Shown here piece after piece: positions 33,625 through 47,800 of a stretch of 64,000 nucleotides of DNA (positions are counted from its first letter, which is position 1; the number at the start of each line of letters is the position of its first letter). The stretch comes from Pseudoips prasinana (Eukaryota > Arthropoda > Insecta > Lepidoptera > Nolidae), in NCBI GenBank assembly GCA_951640165.1, contig OX621263.1:15754001-15818000 (forward strand), in the 5' to 3' direction. A program made the translations under genes and the position numbers. The notes below the pieces were generated by a model, which had not been told where the DNA came from, did no database searches, and saw nothing but the letters and a program-made list of their open reading frames with translations.

Positions 33625-33835
33625 AAACGTAACTGGCTATGAGAGAAAGAAATTTGTATGCTCGCACGTGTCTCTCTTGCCCCTTCAGTAATATACGAAA
33701 CGTAAATCTCTATCTTCACTAACTTATATCTCCTTCTCAACTTCTATTCGCCTAGCTTCTGTTTTGGAACGCTCACGTCACGCATTCCCCAAGACAAGCG
33801 TGCGTTAAGAAGTTTTACTTCAATAATGAAGAGGG
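33625..33835 (-). repeat. Dispersed repeat, inverted copy of 25215-25460
   Basis: The reverse complement of AAAACTTCTTAACGCACGC...CTCATAGCCAGTTACGTTTTG. It lies on the other side of the Gypsy insertion from its partner. Confidence 0.6.
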
Positions 33836-34068
33836 ACAAGTTTTCAGTGGATGTGAGAAGTGTACTCCCTCGCACAGTGCTCGTTACGCGGACTCTGTAA
33901 ATGTGCCACGTGTGAACTCTTACAAAGTGCTTGTCGCCAGGACTTTTTAAGTGCGTGTTGTTACGCGCGTGTTCCGTGATCTTAGTGTTGCACCAATTGT
34001 CACTGCAGGTTCCGTTCGGAAACACTATTCTTTCTAATCCCTTGACCCACCGCTAACAACAATACTAA

Positions 34069-34246
34069 TCATACTAATATTATAAGGGCGTAAGTTTGTG
34101 ACTGTGTATGTTTGTTGCTTCTTCCCGTCTAAACAGCTGGAGCGATTTCAATACAAATTGGTATGGAGTTAGCTGACACCCTGGATTAACACATAGGCTT
34201 ATAATTTATAAAGTTTAATGCGGGTAAAACCGCGGAGCACAGCTAG
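34069..34246 (+). mobile_element. Non-autonomous Helitron
   Basis: Starts TCATACTAATATTATAAGG, with the hairpin GCGGGTAAAACCGC before GGAGCACAGCTAG|T. Confidence 0.85.
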
Positions 34247-34404
34247 TATAATATAAAATGCAGTGTCTTGAATAATAGTAATTTAACTAGCTATATGCGA
34301 ATCGGGTTCAAGTCTAAATAATGAGGTTCTGGGTTCAAATCCCGAGTAGGGAAATAATATGATATTCAGATTATTCTCAATAGCAGCCTCAGCTTATATT
34401 ATAA

Positions 34405-34663
34405 TAGGTACCCTGGGCATTATTCATACACGGTTATCTGATTCCAAATTAAGCAGAGCTTTTACTATGGAAGTCAGATATCAGAGATCTGATATACTAT
34501 ATATATTACTTTCCTTTTGTAAATACATACTTGTAGAGATATTTACACCCAGACTCAGGACAAACAGACGTGTTCATGCACACAAATATCTGTCCTGGGT
34601 GGGAATCGAACCCACAACCTGCGGCGTGAAAGGCAAGCATTTACCAACGACGCTAACTGGCCC
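34405..34663 (-). mobile_element. tRNA-derived SINE, family A
   Basis: The reverse copy has tail first and the head with GGGAATCGAACCCACAACCT and GCGTGAAAGGCAAGC. Near full length. Confidence 0.85.
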
Positions 34664-34899
34664 ATCAGATTGGCGGCGTTAAGGCTCCGTTCTTCGGATA
34701 TCACGTAAAGTCTTCCGACCACTTATCTTCTGGTCTTTGCTTATACTAAGGATAAGATAAATGAAGGAAAAGAAAAAAACCATGATTATTTGTAAGTATC
34801 AATATAATTTATTATATTAAATTGCTATGTTTATCATATTTACAAAACTGGTTCTACGTTTACGCTGTGTTATTTATAATAAGCGCACGGGTAATAAAA

Positions 34900-35100
34900 T
34901 AAGCATCATTAAGACGTCCACTGCTGGACAAAGGCCTCCCCCAAAGATCTCCACAATTGCCGGTCTTGCGCTATCCGCATCCAGCGATTTCCAGCGACCC
35001 GCACAAGATCATCGGTCCATCTTGTAGGGGGCCTGCCCACGCTGCGTCTTCCGGTTCATGGTCGCCACTCGAGAAGCTTTCTGCCCCAAAGGCCGTCAAA
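34900..35100 (-). mobile_element. RTE-type LINE pol C-terminal fragment
   Basis: Minus-strand translation contains GRPPTRWTDDLVRVAGNRW and LWRSLGEAFVQQW, the characteristic end of lepidopteran RTE pol. It has one stop and is 5' truncated. Confidence 0.75.
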
Positions 35101-35114
35101 ATAAGTCTGTTTTT

Positions 35115-35243
35115 ATAGAAGCCAGCACATCCAGTCAAATTACTTTTATAGATTTTCTACTTAATCACATAAGCATAAGGTTCACTTTCAATTGGGGAAA
35201 TTTGACAGATTGGGGTAGCTTGATGTGCTGGCGTCTGTACATA
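35115..35243. mobile_element. Short palindromic MITE, second copy
   Basis: Matches 33481-33624 (CCAGCACATCCAG ... TGATGTGCTGGCGTCTGTAC). The left end is slightly degraded. Confidence 0.65.
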
Positions 35244-35729
35244 GTATATTTTAAGTCAATACAGTAATTTTATATTTCACATTCAAACGAGCGTATTATA
35301 TACGTAATACTTCTCCGAGCGGTGGGGGTGTGTTTTAGGGATTTTGAAACTGCCGCTCTACGTTAAAACGCGAAGTTGCTCATATGATGTAGGATTAGGA
35401 AGGACAAGGACTGTGAATAAGTTAAATGGTTAATTTTTTTTTTTGATGGTAGATAAGAGAAGAATGAATGAATGAATAAATGAATATATAAGATAAGAAA
35501 AATGTTTTTGCACAGACATTTGTACATTTACTGTCAGGCGAGTCTTCGTCGAACTTAAAGTAGGACCAATTTAATAGATCACATTTGACACTTCATCAAA
35601 ATTCAACAACGTAACCTTAACCGGCAGGCATAGAATATTATTTATTTTTTTAACACGCTTTTATATTAGCTTCACGTGTAACTAACTATGTACATATGTA
35701 AGAAAATCTTGGAATCTTGATTTGACCCA

Positions 35730-36060
35730 CTTCCCGATCTCCGATTAGTATGAAATTTTGCACACGCTCTGAGTTCTGATGAACATGCCTAGCTAAGAAA
35801 CGTCATTAAAAATCCAATATGGCGGCCACCCCAAGATGGCGGACTGGCTGTTTGAAATCCACCCCCATGATATGGGTATAAAATGAAATGGTTTGCTGTC
35901 AGGAATACGAAAAAAAAGTCACGTGTCTTAAATCCGATATGGCGGATTGGTTATTTGAAATGCACCCCCATGATATGAGTATTAAATGAAAGGGCTTGTT
36001 GAATGGGATACAAGAAAAATAATCACGAAACCTAAATCCAACATGGCTGCTTTAGTGCGT
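35730..36060 (+). repeat. Imperfect tandem repeat with ATGGCGG motif
   Basis: About three ~100-bp units carrying AATCCAATATGGCGG, TTTGAAAT(C/G)CACCCCCATG and ATAT(G)GGTAT..AAATGAAA. No ORF. Confidence 0.6.
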
Positions 36061-36384
36061 GCTAAAAGCGTGTTTTCGTTTTATAAACTATTAAAATTTA
36101 CTTTACAATTCACTGTACTAGCAACTGACAGATGTCAAATGTGATGTATTAAATTGTAGTATTAGAGTTTATAATACCCGTGCGCTTTTAATATTACTTA
36201 CTATAGGAAGATTTGTAACAGTCATCAACCATAAAAAGAATAGACAATTTTTTTCTACTTTTTAATGTCATATTGACCATAGTGTACTAAGCTCTTTGTG
36301 ATGACTAAAAGTCTAGTATAGAGCAATAATAATATGTATTATAATTTATATTTTACAATATTATAAAAAAAAAAAATGTTGTTT

Positions 36385-36965
36385 TATACATATACAACGT
36401 GTAACAGAAGTTAAGTAATGGAATCAGGCGTTACTTTGCGGAAAAATACAATATCAGTATGAAGTGTTAATTCCGCTAATTGTCAGTTTAATCATCCCGG
36501 GATGCAATTTTTCGGGCGGTGCAAATGACATCCCGGCATGATTTAACTGACAATTAGCGCAATTAGCACTTCATATTGATTTTGTATTTTGATTGTAACA
36601 GAACTAGTGTGGGGTGGCTATACTTTTTTACTTGTTTGAAGAAATGATTCCGGAATTATAACAAATCTAAGCGTATTGTCAAAGAGCAAATAAGTAGTCA
36701 AATTTAGGTCGGGGTAAATTGTAAATTACCGATATAATTTCATTGATATATAAATTCCTCAATAAATCGGGATATGATTAACAGCGTTATTTTCTATACC
36801 ATTTAATTTCTTTATAACATTAATTTGCTACCTTTGGTTTTATGGGTAAAAACTTAAGTTCAAAAAAACTTAAGTCAACCCATCCCAATCCTTCTTATTC
36901 TTCTTCCATCCCCAACCCACATCCCAAATATGCCACATTATTTTTGTTACACGTTGTATATACTA
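36385..36965. mobile_element. TIR element enclosing a second palindrome
   Basis: Outer inverted ends TACAACGTGTAACA (~36390) and TGTTACACGTTGTA (~36945). At 36440-36590 an inner palindrome reads GCTAATTGTCAGTTTAATCA / TGATTTAACTGACAATTAGC. A partial copy of the inner segment occurs at 58640-58690. Non-coding. Confidence 0.6.
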
Positions 36966-37374
36966 CCGAACTGAAGACTCAACATAAATAAAACAATACA
37001 TATTATACAAGAAATTATTTTTCAATTGGAAGGACAATAATAAAAATAACACAAAAGGTGTATTTAGATATACGCAACACACTTATATACGCACGTCGAG
37101 TTACCACTCCCTTGATAATGAACCGTGGAGGAGTGAAACACGTGTCGGCTTATTCTAGTGCATATATTTTAACTATTTGTGGTCTCATCTCACCTTGCGT
37201 TACAAAAAGTAGAAACGAAACACTATGAGACCTCATGGTTCTGCTTCAGTCAGGTGTGTTGTCCTCATTGATGGGCCTAAACCCTATGAGGCCAAGGTTC
37301 TGAATACATTAACAAATGCTACACGGTCTCTCACATATAACAGTCAAAATACGACCATTATCATTACTATAAGA

Positions 37375-37527
37375 TCAGCAAGCTAACAAATCGCCAAGAG
37401 CTCTCGCTCCCCCCTCACTCGCCCAGTAGACCCCCCCACAGGAACTGACAAGGCTCCAAACGTAGGGGGTAAAGAACTCCTCAGGTCGCTCTTCTTCGAC
37501 GTACCGGAACTTTAGGTCAGGAAATTT
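37375..37527 (-). CDS. DYM: DYM terminal exon l with stop
   Basis: 153 bases including TGA at 37377-37375. Acceptor TTTTCCCCCAG|AAATTTCC. Encodes [29 protein letters not shown] and a Gly-rich tail [10 protein letters not shown]. The RYVEEE..PEEFF..PYVW block is diagnostic of dymeclin. Contains runs of seven and six G. The 3' UTR presumably extends below 37375. Confidence 0.96.
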   Translation of the reverse strand, partial: KFPDLKFRYVEEERPEEFFTPYVWSLVSSCGGVYWASEGGARALGDLLAC

Positions 37528-40500
37528 CTGGGGGAAAAGAAAATATATATTAAAATAGAAACGAATTCAGTATTATTATGACGGACCTTGTGTTTATAAC
37601 GACGTTCGCGCTTTAATGCTACCACCGGATCCAATGCGCCCCAACTGAGAAGACCCAGCGAAACAAACTCAGCAGGTTCATCTACTACCGGTTTCAACGC
37701 GGCCCAGTTGAGACGGTCCGGCTAAACATTCTCAAGCGAGCATGAACACGGGATTTGGTCCACTTAAAGTAATTATTTAGTAGGCAAACACAATATCTGC
37801 TCGTTCGGTTGTCTGAATGAATTTTAATTTAGATTATATTTAGGAAACAAAAGAAAAATATCGAAACAATAACATTATTAATTTTGAGACAGTCAATAAA
37901 GGACAATGCTCATGGATATATGGGATCCCGTACCGTCTTGCATCAAATTCAAACGTTATTTTGAAGACACTATACGTATCGTACTAACTCCTACAGAAGT
38001 TCTTTTTGTAAAGAAAACCCGAGTTTCGGAGTTATTTAAAAAAAAACGTAAATAACCTAACCTAAAAAGTAGGTATATTTTGTTCGATGATACCAATGAC
38101 GTAAGTATATAACGTAAGTATTACATAATATAGAGACGCTATACACGAACGAACATCATTGCTCCATAATCAGCATATTTCGCTTATATTAGTAGTTACA
38201 AAGACGAACAATCGCGATACAGGGTGCGCGAGTGAAACTCAGGCATTTACTCGACAATTATATTACAGTGTGAGCGGGTAACTTATCTTATTGTAATAAA
38301 CAGTAATAAGAGACTTCTTGGTACCAGTTTTGGTCATTCTCTTTTATTTTTTTTTGTTTTTTTTTATTTTTTTTAAATTTAGCACAATGTATATGTACAT
38401 AGGCGGACTTAATGCCATAGGCATTGTCTACCAGTCAACCATTGGGTGGTGCGGAGAGACTACGGTAGGTGCACTAAGATGTCGAATGTAACTTTCTTTC
38501 TTGGTTTAACTATATACATAAACACTATATATAACATAATAATACACACTAGTTCTACATATATACATACATAAATACAATATATACATAACTAGCGGCC
38601 CGGTACGTGCTTCGCTACGTATAAGGCATAGTAATAAAAAAAATATGATTAAGTTCATTTATTCAAACAAAAAAATATATTAAATTGCTAAAAGATGTTG
38701 ATTTTACACATTTTCAAGACTTTTTTAAATTTTCTCTACTTACAAACCTTCCCTGGACATCCACGAATAATTAAAAATCAAAATTAACCAAATCGGTAAA
38801 GGCGTTGTTGAGTTACATTACAACGAAAAGTGGCATTGATTTTTATATATATAGATATAAAATATACATACGGATACGATAGCTTTCCTATTGATTAGAT
38901 GAAATGATGTTATCACGAACCTTCTTTTAAAATGTGTAGCGGCTTTTAGACATTCTGATTTCGGATGGTAGCGCGTTCCAAAGCAAAATGGATTGGACGA
39001 AAAAAGAAGTATGAAGGAAGTCAATTCGATGAGAAGGACATTGTAAAAGTCGATCATGAGATGAGCGAAGAGGTCTATTACGGTTACTACAGAAATATTG
39101 AAAGTCACCGTAGCCTAGTTGGTAGTGCTCCTGCCTACGAAGCTGGTGGTCCTGGGTTCGAATCCCGGTAAGTGCAAATATTTGTGTGATGAGCACGAAT
39201 ATTTGTTTCTGAGTCATGGATGTTTTCTATGTATTTAAGTATTTAACTATCTATATAAGTATGTATATTGTCGCCTGTACCATAGTACAAGCTTTGCTTA
39301 GTTTGGGGCTAGGATGATCTGTGTGACATTGTCCCTAGATATATAGATATAAATAAGGAGGTGAGGAAGGAGAGTCAAGAATAGAAAACAGAGTAGTTAA
39401 CGCTCTCAGAGTTCTACGTTATATTATAATAATAATAACAAACATTGTACAAAATCCTTACTGCATGCATTAGTCGAATGATGTATAAACATTTATGTGA
39501 TAACAATTTATTAGCAGAACAACAGAAGGGCTGCAGAAAAAATAGTCAGGGATGTAAAGAGCAATTAACGATTGATGCTATTGTTATGAATAATGCAGCT
39601 AAGAACAAACGAGACATTTACACCATGTTCATTGACTATCAAAAGGCATTTGACTCTGTCCCTCATAGCTGGCTTGTTTATGTTTTATCTATATACAAAA
39701 TTCACCCAAAAATCACCTTTTTTCTTAGAACAATAATGACACATTGGAAAACTCAACTCAAAATTAAACTTAATCCGTCTGAGTCAATAATTACTAAACC
39801 GATTAATATACGACGCGGGATTTTTCAAGGCGATGCTTTAAGTCCTTTATGGTTCTGTTTAGCCCTAAACCCTCTTTCTGATATATTGAATAGAACGAAT
39901 GCAGGATACAAACTATATAAACATGAAACACATGTTACCTTGTCGCACTTAATGTATATGGACGACATAAAACTATTTGCAGCCGACAAGGATACATTGT
40001 TCCAATTGGCCGACAAATTAGAACATTTCTCGCTCGATATTCATATGAAATTCGGAGTAGATAAATGTAAAGTCATGTCAGTGCCCAAGGGAAAATTACA
40101 AAACAATAGCTACACGCTCAATAATGGTGAATCAATTGAACCTATGGATGAACACAACACATATAAATATTTAGGCTTTAAGCAAACAAGAACTATTAAC
40201 TAATTTCACTCAACGATTAAACCGCATTTTGAAAACACACCTTAATTCTAAAAATCTAATAAAGGCGATTAACACCTATGCAATTCCCATTTTGACATAT
40301 TCCTTCGGTATCATACACTGGTTAAAAACAAATATCAAAGTGCTTCAGCGCAAAATTAACATACATTTAACAAAATATAGGAAACATCACCCAAAATCCT
40401 GCATTCAAAGGCTTACTTTACCTCGCCGGGAAGGAGGAAGAGGACTCATTGACATAGAAGACTTGTACAATAAACAAATAATGACACTTAGGTCTTATTT

Positions 40501-41767
40501 TTACACTAAATCCCAACAATCCATCTTACATGAACACATAATTGAAACAGATAAAAATTATACTCCCCTTAATTTAAAAGACAAGAACACAACTGAACAA
40601 ATAACAAACACACAACAGAAGATTTCAGCATGGGCGCAAAAGTCTCTCCACGGAAGGCATCGAAGCCACTTGAGCCAGCCACACGTTGACAGGCATAAGT
40701 CGAACGAATGGCTCGTACGTGGGGAGCTGTTCCCAGAAACAGAAGGTTTCATGATAGCAATCCAGGATGAAACTATAGTGACACGTAACTATAGAAAATA
40801 TATTTTGAAAGACTGCAATCAAACAACTGATTTGTGCCGACATTGTAATTCTGCAACTGAAACAATTCAGCATATAACAGGAGCCTGTAAATATTTAGCG
40901 CAAGCGGATTACAAACATCGACATGACCAGGTTGGAGCTATTATTCATCAGCACTTAGCGTATAAATTTAAATTTATTTCAACTATGACTCCCTACTACA
41001 AATACAAACCAGAAGTCATCTTAGAATCAAACAACTCTAAAATATACTGGGACAGGAAAATACTTACTGATAAAACGGTACATTTTAACAGACCTGACAT
41101 CACTGTGCATGACAAGATAAATAAAACAGTTTTTCTCATTGACATCGCTATCCCAAACTCACATAACTTACAAAACTCAATATCTGAAAAATTGAGTAAA
41201 TATCAAGATCTTGCCATCGAAATTAAGACGCAATGGAAAGCTCAAACAGTCCATATTATCCCTATAGTATTGTCTTCCACTGCTATTGTCCCTAAATCTC
41301 TTATCCAAAACTTACACACTTTAGATATGCCCTCATACACACTCCACATGCTCCAGAAAGCCACAGTCTTAAATACTTGTCGCATCACACGAAAATTCCT
41401 GACATCATCCACGTTAACATCAGCGTATTCTATTTAATCTGCCTTCACCCTTGGCTTAGGCCCGCGTGATAGGTATTGTTTACTACCCTCGCAAAAGAGG
41501 AGAAAATAAAAAAGGATACAATAATAATAATAATAAATTTTATTTATTTATCTCTACAAATTACATAAGATTTAGTATCTAAGTTGACAATTAGTACATT
41601 TTGTATATTTGTAATTTGTCTTTGTCTGGAGTCTAAACTAAGCCTTGGCCTGTATTTTAGAACTCCAGGCCCCCCAGTACAGGAAGTGACAGTATAATTT
41701 TGTCAACATTGCATGTTTTGGTTTATGCGTGGATCGTTATGCACCTATGCGTACGTACGTAGGTATG

Positions 41768-41808
<41 letters not shown>

Positions 41809-44800
41809 GTGTGTGGTGTGTGTGTGAGATGAGAGATGTTTATATCGTTGATTTACTATTTTCTACACTAATATTTCTAGGAGGCTTTCTGTTTCAGAAT
41901 AATTAAGGTTTAGTAAGAACTTTTGCAGTTGAGTTTTACACTCTCTCTTCGAACAGTTTGCAATGGGTACGGATTTGTTTATTTTATTGTACAATTTAGA
42001 TGCGCGGTACATGTCAAATCTTTGTGCAAAGGCAGTATTTGTTTGCTCTGGCTTACATATTGCATAGTGCCTCCGAGATTGGGCGACACATTTGATTCTG
42101 TTTGGAGATAGGTTTGAATGTTTGTAAAGAACGGTTAACATTATATATAGTTGTCTTACGGTTAGGGTTAGAGTTTCTTTATAGAGTTTGGTAGTAGAGA
42201 GTAATCGAGGTTTAAATGTGCTTACCTTTAGTATCATTCTCTGGGCTCTTTCCAAGATTATCATGTTAGACTTACAGGCTCACCCCCATGAAGTAATACA
42301 AAAGCTCAAAATAGACTGCACCATAGCGTCGTAAACCATTTTAATGGTATGCTTCTCTGCTACATCACGCAGCTCTTTAAAAATGTAGGCTAGCTTACGT
42401 GTCCTTTGAGATAATGTACGTATGTGGGTTGAGAAATTTAAATTAGCATCTATTTCGATTCCTAGGTATTTTATACATTGCGTGGTATTGATAATTGGAC
42501 AATCGCAGGTAGCTATTTGAGGAAAGTTACATTTATGTGCAAAAATTTTGTGTTTGTGGTTTGTTGTATCAAATGTATTATGTATTGAAAATGTGACGTA
42601 TTTGGTTTTTTCTTCATTAAGTGTGAGAGAGTTTGATAATAGGCAGTGGCATACAGTGTTGAATCCTGTTTGTGTAACATTAAAAAGTTCATTCCAAGAA
42701 TCGGCAAAAAACGTAAGGGCGGTGTCGTCTGCATATGTTGAAATACGACAGTTTTTGATATTCAAGTTACTGAGCTCGTTGATGTAGCAGAGAAAGAGAG
42801 TTGGGCCCATTATATAGTACAACTGCTGATATGTCCGGTGAGAACAATGGACTATGAACACAAACACTTTGTTTAACCCATTTCCATAATAAATGAAAAC
42901 AACAAACCTTCAATCTATCGCTGGACCACTGTTCAGCTCCCTTCTTGATGCAGGCTAGCACTTCTGTGACTCCTAAATCACCCCCAGCGCCCTCTTGGAC
43001 ACGTTGTAACCGCGTTGAGAAATAGCCTATGACCTGGAAACAAATATAAATTCTGACTTAATCTATACATATAATAAAATCGTAGGAAAGTCAAAACTGT
43101 ACATTGAATCTTTTTTTAAAAGGATACTTGGGGCGTGATCTACAATCGAAATCGAAGCCAAAAATGTAGTTTTTAGAATTTTTGTCTGTGTGTCTGTTTG
43201 TCTGTATGTATGTCCGGGCTAATCTCAAAAAGTACTGCATGGATTTACTTAAAATTTTGCATGAATATTACTAAGAGGTCGGGTCAACATATTATCACGT
43301 TATCACCTACGGGGGAGGAGCTGTGATAATTCATAAAATTTAAAGCTAAGGTAAAACTGCGGGGCACAACTAGTTAAGGATAATTGTGAAGTGTAATAAT
43401 AATATCCTGGGATATTATTCACACATGGCCATCTGATCCCAAACTAAGCAGAGCTTGTACTATGGAAACCAGATGACTGATATACTACTGTTAGGAATTT
43501 TCAAGATGGGCGATGAGTCACGTCGGACTTTGCCTATATAAGGCCGAGTTGACCGGTGCCTCTCTCCTTTGGGACCAGGTGAATGCGGAAGCTCTTCCAG
43601 ATTACGTAACGTTACGTTAATTTCAAGCCCAAGAGTAGTGATTATTGCAGTTTTTTTTATTGGGTAAACTAACAATATCACACTATAATAATGTTTAGGC
43701 TATACAATATAATTAATTATGATATCCACACCGTTTACCACAGATAAAGTTAAAACATATGAATAAGTTAAAATTGAGAGTCGAACAATTATGCAAAAAT
43801 AAGAGAAAAGATAGTATGAACAACATAATACATCAACAATAAAATTCTTAATCTTGATGTTATACTTTTACAACAGCAGTACCTATCTTTACTACATAGT
43901 TAGTAAGGTGGTTTCTCAAATGTACCGTTATGGCGTACAGTGTTTACTGTGGTGGTCGCTAATTAGCTAGTCTCCATCGAGACTGGCCGCCGTGGCCGAA
44001 ATTGGGTCGGGAGGAGGAAATTATATTGATTATTATTACAGAAACATTTGGAGGCTATGTCCAGCAGTGGACGATACCAGGCTGTTAATGTGATGTGATT
44101 GTCTATAACATTACCATGTCAATGTTCTGCGCAACCGGATGGTGGTGGTGCTGCTGGAACAGGTGCCGCTTGTGCAGCAGCGCGTACACCACGTTCAGGT
44201 TGTTGCCCAGCTGGTGCGCGACGCACGAGTTGATTATTTCTAGCACCATTCGTAGGACCTCGTCCAGAACGCTTATGTGGTCCATCTGGAAAAAACAAAT
44301 ATTACTCTTCAATTTTGGCATCAGCTTACTCTCATAATAATAATAAAAAAAATGTATTTCTAGCCAAATTTCGGCAACGGCGACCAGTCTCAACAGAGAT
44401 TAGCCATCTGCGTGGGACATATTATAGTGCTGAAGCTCATGATCCGACCGGAAAGAGATTAGGGATCGACGGCTTTACGTGCTCTCACGCCTCCGTGGTA
44501 TGATACCGCCAACTCCCAGACTTCGGGCTGATGCTGAGAAATTTTTCGTTTTACAGAAAAGTCCCAAAATCACTTTTGGTCCGACCCGGGATTTGAACCC
44601 AGGACCTCGTTCTCTGCAGGTGAACACGATACCGCTAGACCAACGAGGCACTCGCTCTCATAGTCACTTGACCTCATCGGTCCGCAATTGATCGCGAGGT
44701 AAAGAACCTAGGCACACGGTTAGTATACAGGTTTATTTGTAAAACACCAACAACCTCGCAGCACTACATAGCTAACATCATAAACAACAACTTTTGTTCT

Positions 44801-47800
44801 ACGAGTTCGGACATAACTCAATGCATGAAAATTAAAAATGATTTTAAAAGTGTTCGTTGTGCTGTCGTGACATTTGTAGGTCTATGTTTCAGTCATAAAC
44901 GAAAGGACGACGCGCGAACGACGCTAAGAGTAGCGCGCGTAGAGTTATAATCATTCAAGCGGGAAATTAAATTAATACTTATTTTTGTATTTAAATAAAA
45001 GCTAACAAATTATCAATGTTTAAGTAATGTGTTATGGTGTTAACTACCGCGAAGTTGTTGGTGTTTCAGAGGTAACCTTGTATAGATAGGTGACCGTCAG
45101 AATAGTTTTAATTTCTGAGCGTCTCTGTGCTTCGGAGGGTATGTTTGGCTTTCGGTCCCGACTGTTCCTACGGGACATTTATTAAAGATAATAGTCGTTA
45201 AGCTATGACAGAGGCCTGATACGCGGCTTGAACAACAATGACGCCAGGGTAAACACTGTCCATACGATAAAGAAGAAAAAACCTCGTCGGAGTCAACAAA
45301 CAGTACATATGTTGCCGATCAGTTAGATCATACACAACAACAAAACAACATCTGCTTCGTTGGTCTACCGGTAGCAAAATGTTAATCAAGTTTTGGATTC
45401 AAATCCCGGGTTGAACCAAAAAGTGATTTTGCGATTTTTCTCCAAAGAATTTCTTCCAGTATCAGCCCGAAGTCTAGGTGGTGGCAGTATCTACACTCCC
45501 GTACCTCAGAGAGCACGTAAAGCCGTCGGCCTTGTACATGACCTATTTCCGTTCGTGTGGTTAGTCGACCCGTCGGATCATGACAGTGATGAAGTAGAAA
45601 GTATCACTGTATTTGCGCACTAAAATATGACCCGAGCAGATGGCTAGTTTCTATTGAGACTGGTCGCCGTGGCGGAAATACTACCAGGTGAATACCTCTC
45701 GCGTAATCATCTAGTGATAGTGTATCCGACGAAGGTGCCAACTATAGCCTAAAAAATTAATACTGAGATACTTACAATTTCTTCTGTCTTCTCTTCAGCG
45801 TGATGTGGTAATTCTATACTATTTATGTCACCACCTAAAACAATGTATTTATATGTGATTTCAGTAAGGCATTTGATAGGATCCCTCATTATTTGCTCCT
45901 TAGAAGGTTAAATCATTACGGTTTCACTGGACCTATACTGAAATGGTTAGAGTCGTATCTATCTGATAGAAGGTTTTATGTTGTTGCTAACGGTTATCAC
46001 TCTGTATCATATGCAAGTTCATCTGGTGTTCCCAAAGGATCTCACTTAGGGCCTCTTTTATTTAATGTTTTCATCAATGATCTTCCGTTATACTTGCAAT
46101 ACACAAAACCTTTTATGTTCGCTGACGACCTGAAGCTTGCTCACGTAATAGGATATTCAACATCTACAAGCAGACTTAAATTAACTGAAAGCATTAGGAA
46201 TTTGGGGGCCTTAATGGATGGAAAACTCACGTATGTTCCTCACATCGAGAGGGCACTGAAGCAGTCTTACAAGATGCTAGATTTTTAATTAGAAGTAGTA
46301 AAAAATAATTTTATATAACTGCCTTGTCAGAATTGTTTTGGAGTACGCTGCTGTTGTGTGGCGTCCCCACCTTGCAATTCACTCTCTCAGAATCGAGCGT
46401 ATTCAAAAGAGATTTGTTCGGCACTTGTCATACTCGGTGGGATTGGGGGGGAAAAAAGTGGATTATAAAACCAGGTTAGATTATTTTAAGATGATGGAAC
46501 TCTCTAAGAGGAGGGATGTAACTGATTTGGTATTTTATTTAAATTGTTAAGAAATAAAATTGATTGCCCTGAGTTGTTACAAAGGATACGATTTAGAGTT
46601 CCGTTCCATATTCCACGAAAACCGATAACTCCCTTAGCTCCTCCACTACGTAGAACATTACTGGGCTCAAACTCACCTCTCTGCCGAATGACAAAATTAT
46701 ATAACGAATGCAGTGACAGCGTTGATATCCACCACGTCTCATTAGGATTATTTCGGAAAACTATCAGTAAAAAATGTTAAAGTAGCTCATTAAATTTTGA
46801 ATGTAGTGTTTACCTATAAGTAACTAGACATTTAGATTTTAAATATTGTACTATTTGAAAAGATTCATGTTAATGTTTAAGTTGTTGGTAGACCAAATAA
46901 ATAAAATAAATAAATATTTTTTGCAAAAGAGGTAAGCTGGGAAAACACAAAATTAATCGTCCGCCAATCTGGGGTATGCGGTCTGCCATTAAGTTACGAA
47001 TGATACTTTCATAATTTTTATCATGTATTGAGTTATGTCCAAACTCGTAGAACAAAAGTTGTTGGTTATGGTGTTAGTAATCTAGTCCAGCGAGGTTGTT
47101 GGTGTTTTACAAGTAACCCAGTACACATATAATACACAGAAAACACTCATACCAAGACAAAAAAAAAACACTCATGAACACAAATATATGTGTTTTGTAC
47201 GAGGATCATACCCGCAAACTTGGGACCATCTATAATAAACTTCCAGAAAGATTCAGAAATCTGACAGAAACTGAATTCTATAGAACAATGTATGAGTGGC
47301 TCTGTGACAAATGTTTTCATTGTTTTTAATATTATTTTCAATTTAACTTCTTTACCTTCAATTTCACTGCAAAGTCTTGCTCTTCGTTTCGTCAAAGTTT
47401 CAAATAGTGATACCAATCTCTGTGCCACGTATGGATGTAAGTTTCTGAACTCACCTGAAAATTGAAACACTGTTTAGAGGCTTGAATCTAAGATGGTGAA
47501 TTTCTAAACTCCAACCGTACCTAATTTGGCAGAAAGCAATAGAGTGGACTATGTTCGGAGTTACCCTGCTGGATCGAACTAGAAGTGTCTAAATCCGCAG
47601 GTGAACATAAGTAATACATATAGTGCCAAAAATTGCCAAGTTCAGTAGAATTGATAGCGATTGTCTTATGTATTCGGCTAAAAAAAATTGTTTTAGTGTC
47701 TTATTGGTTACTAGCTGTGCCCCGCGGTTTTACCCTCGTTAAATTTTATAAATGATCACAGCTCCTCCCCCGTATGTGATAGCTTGATAATATGTAGCCT

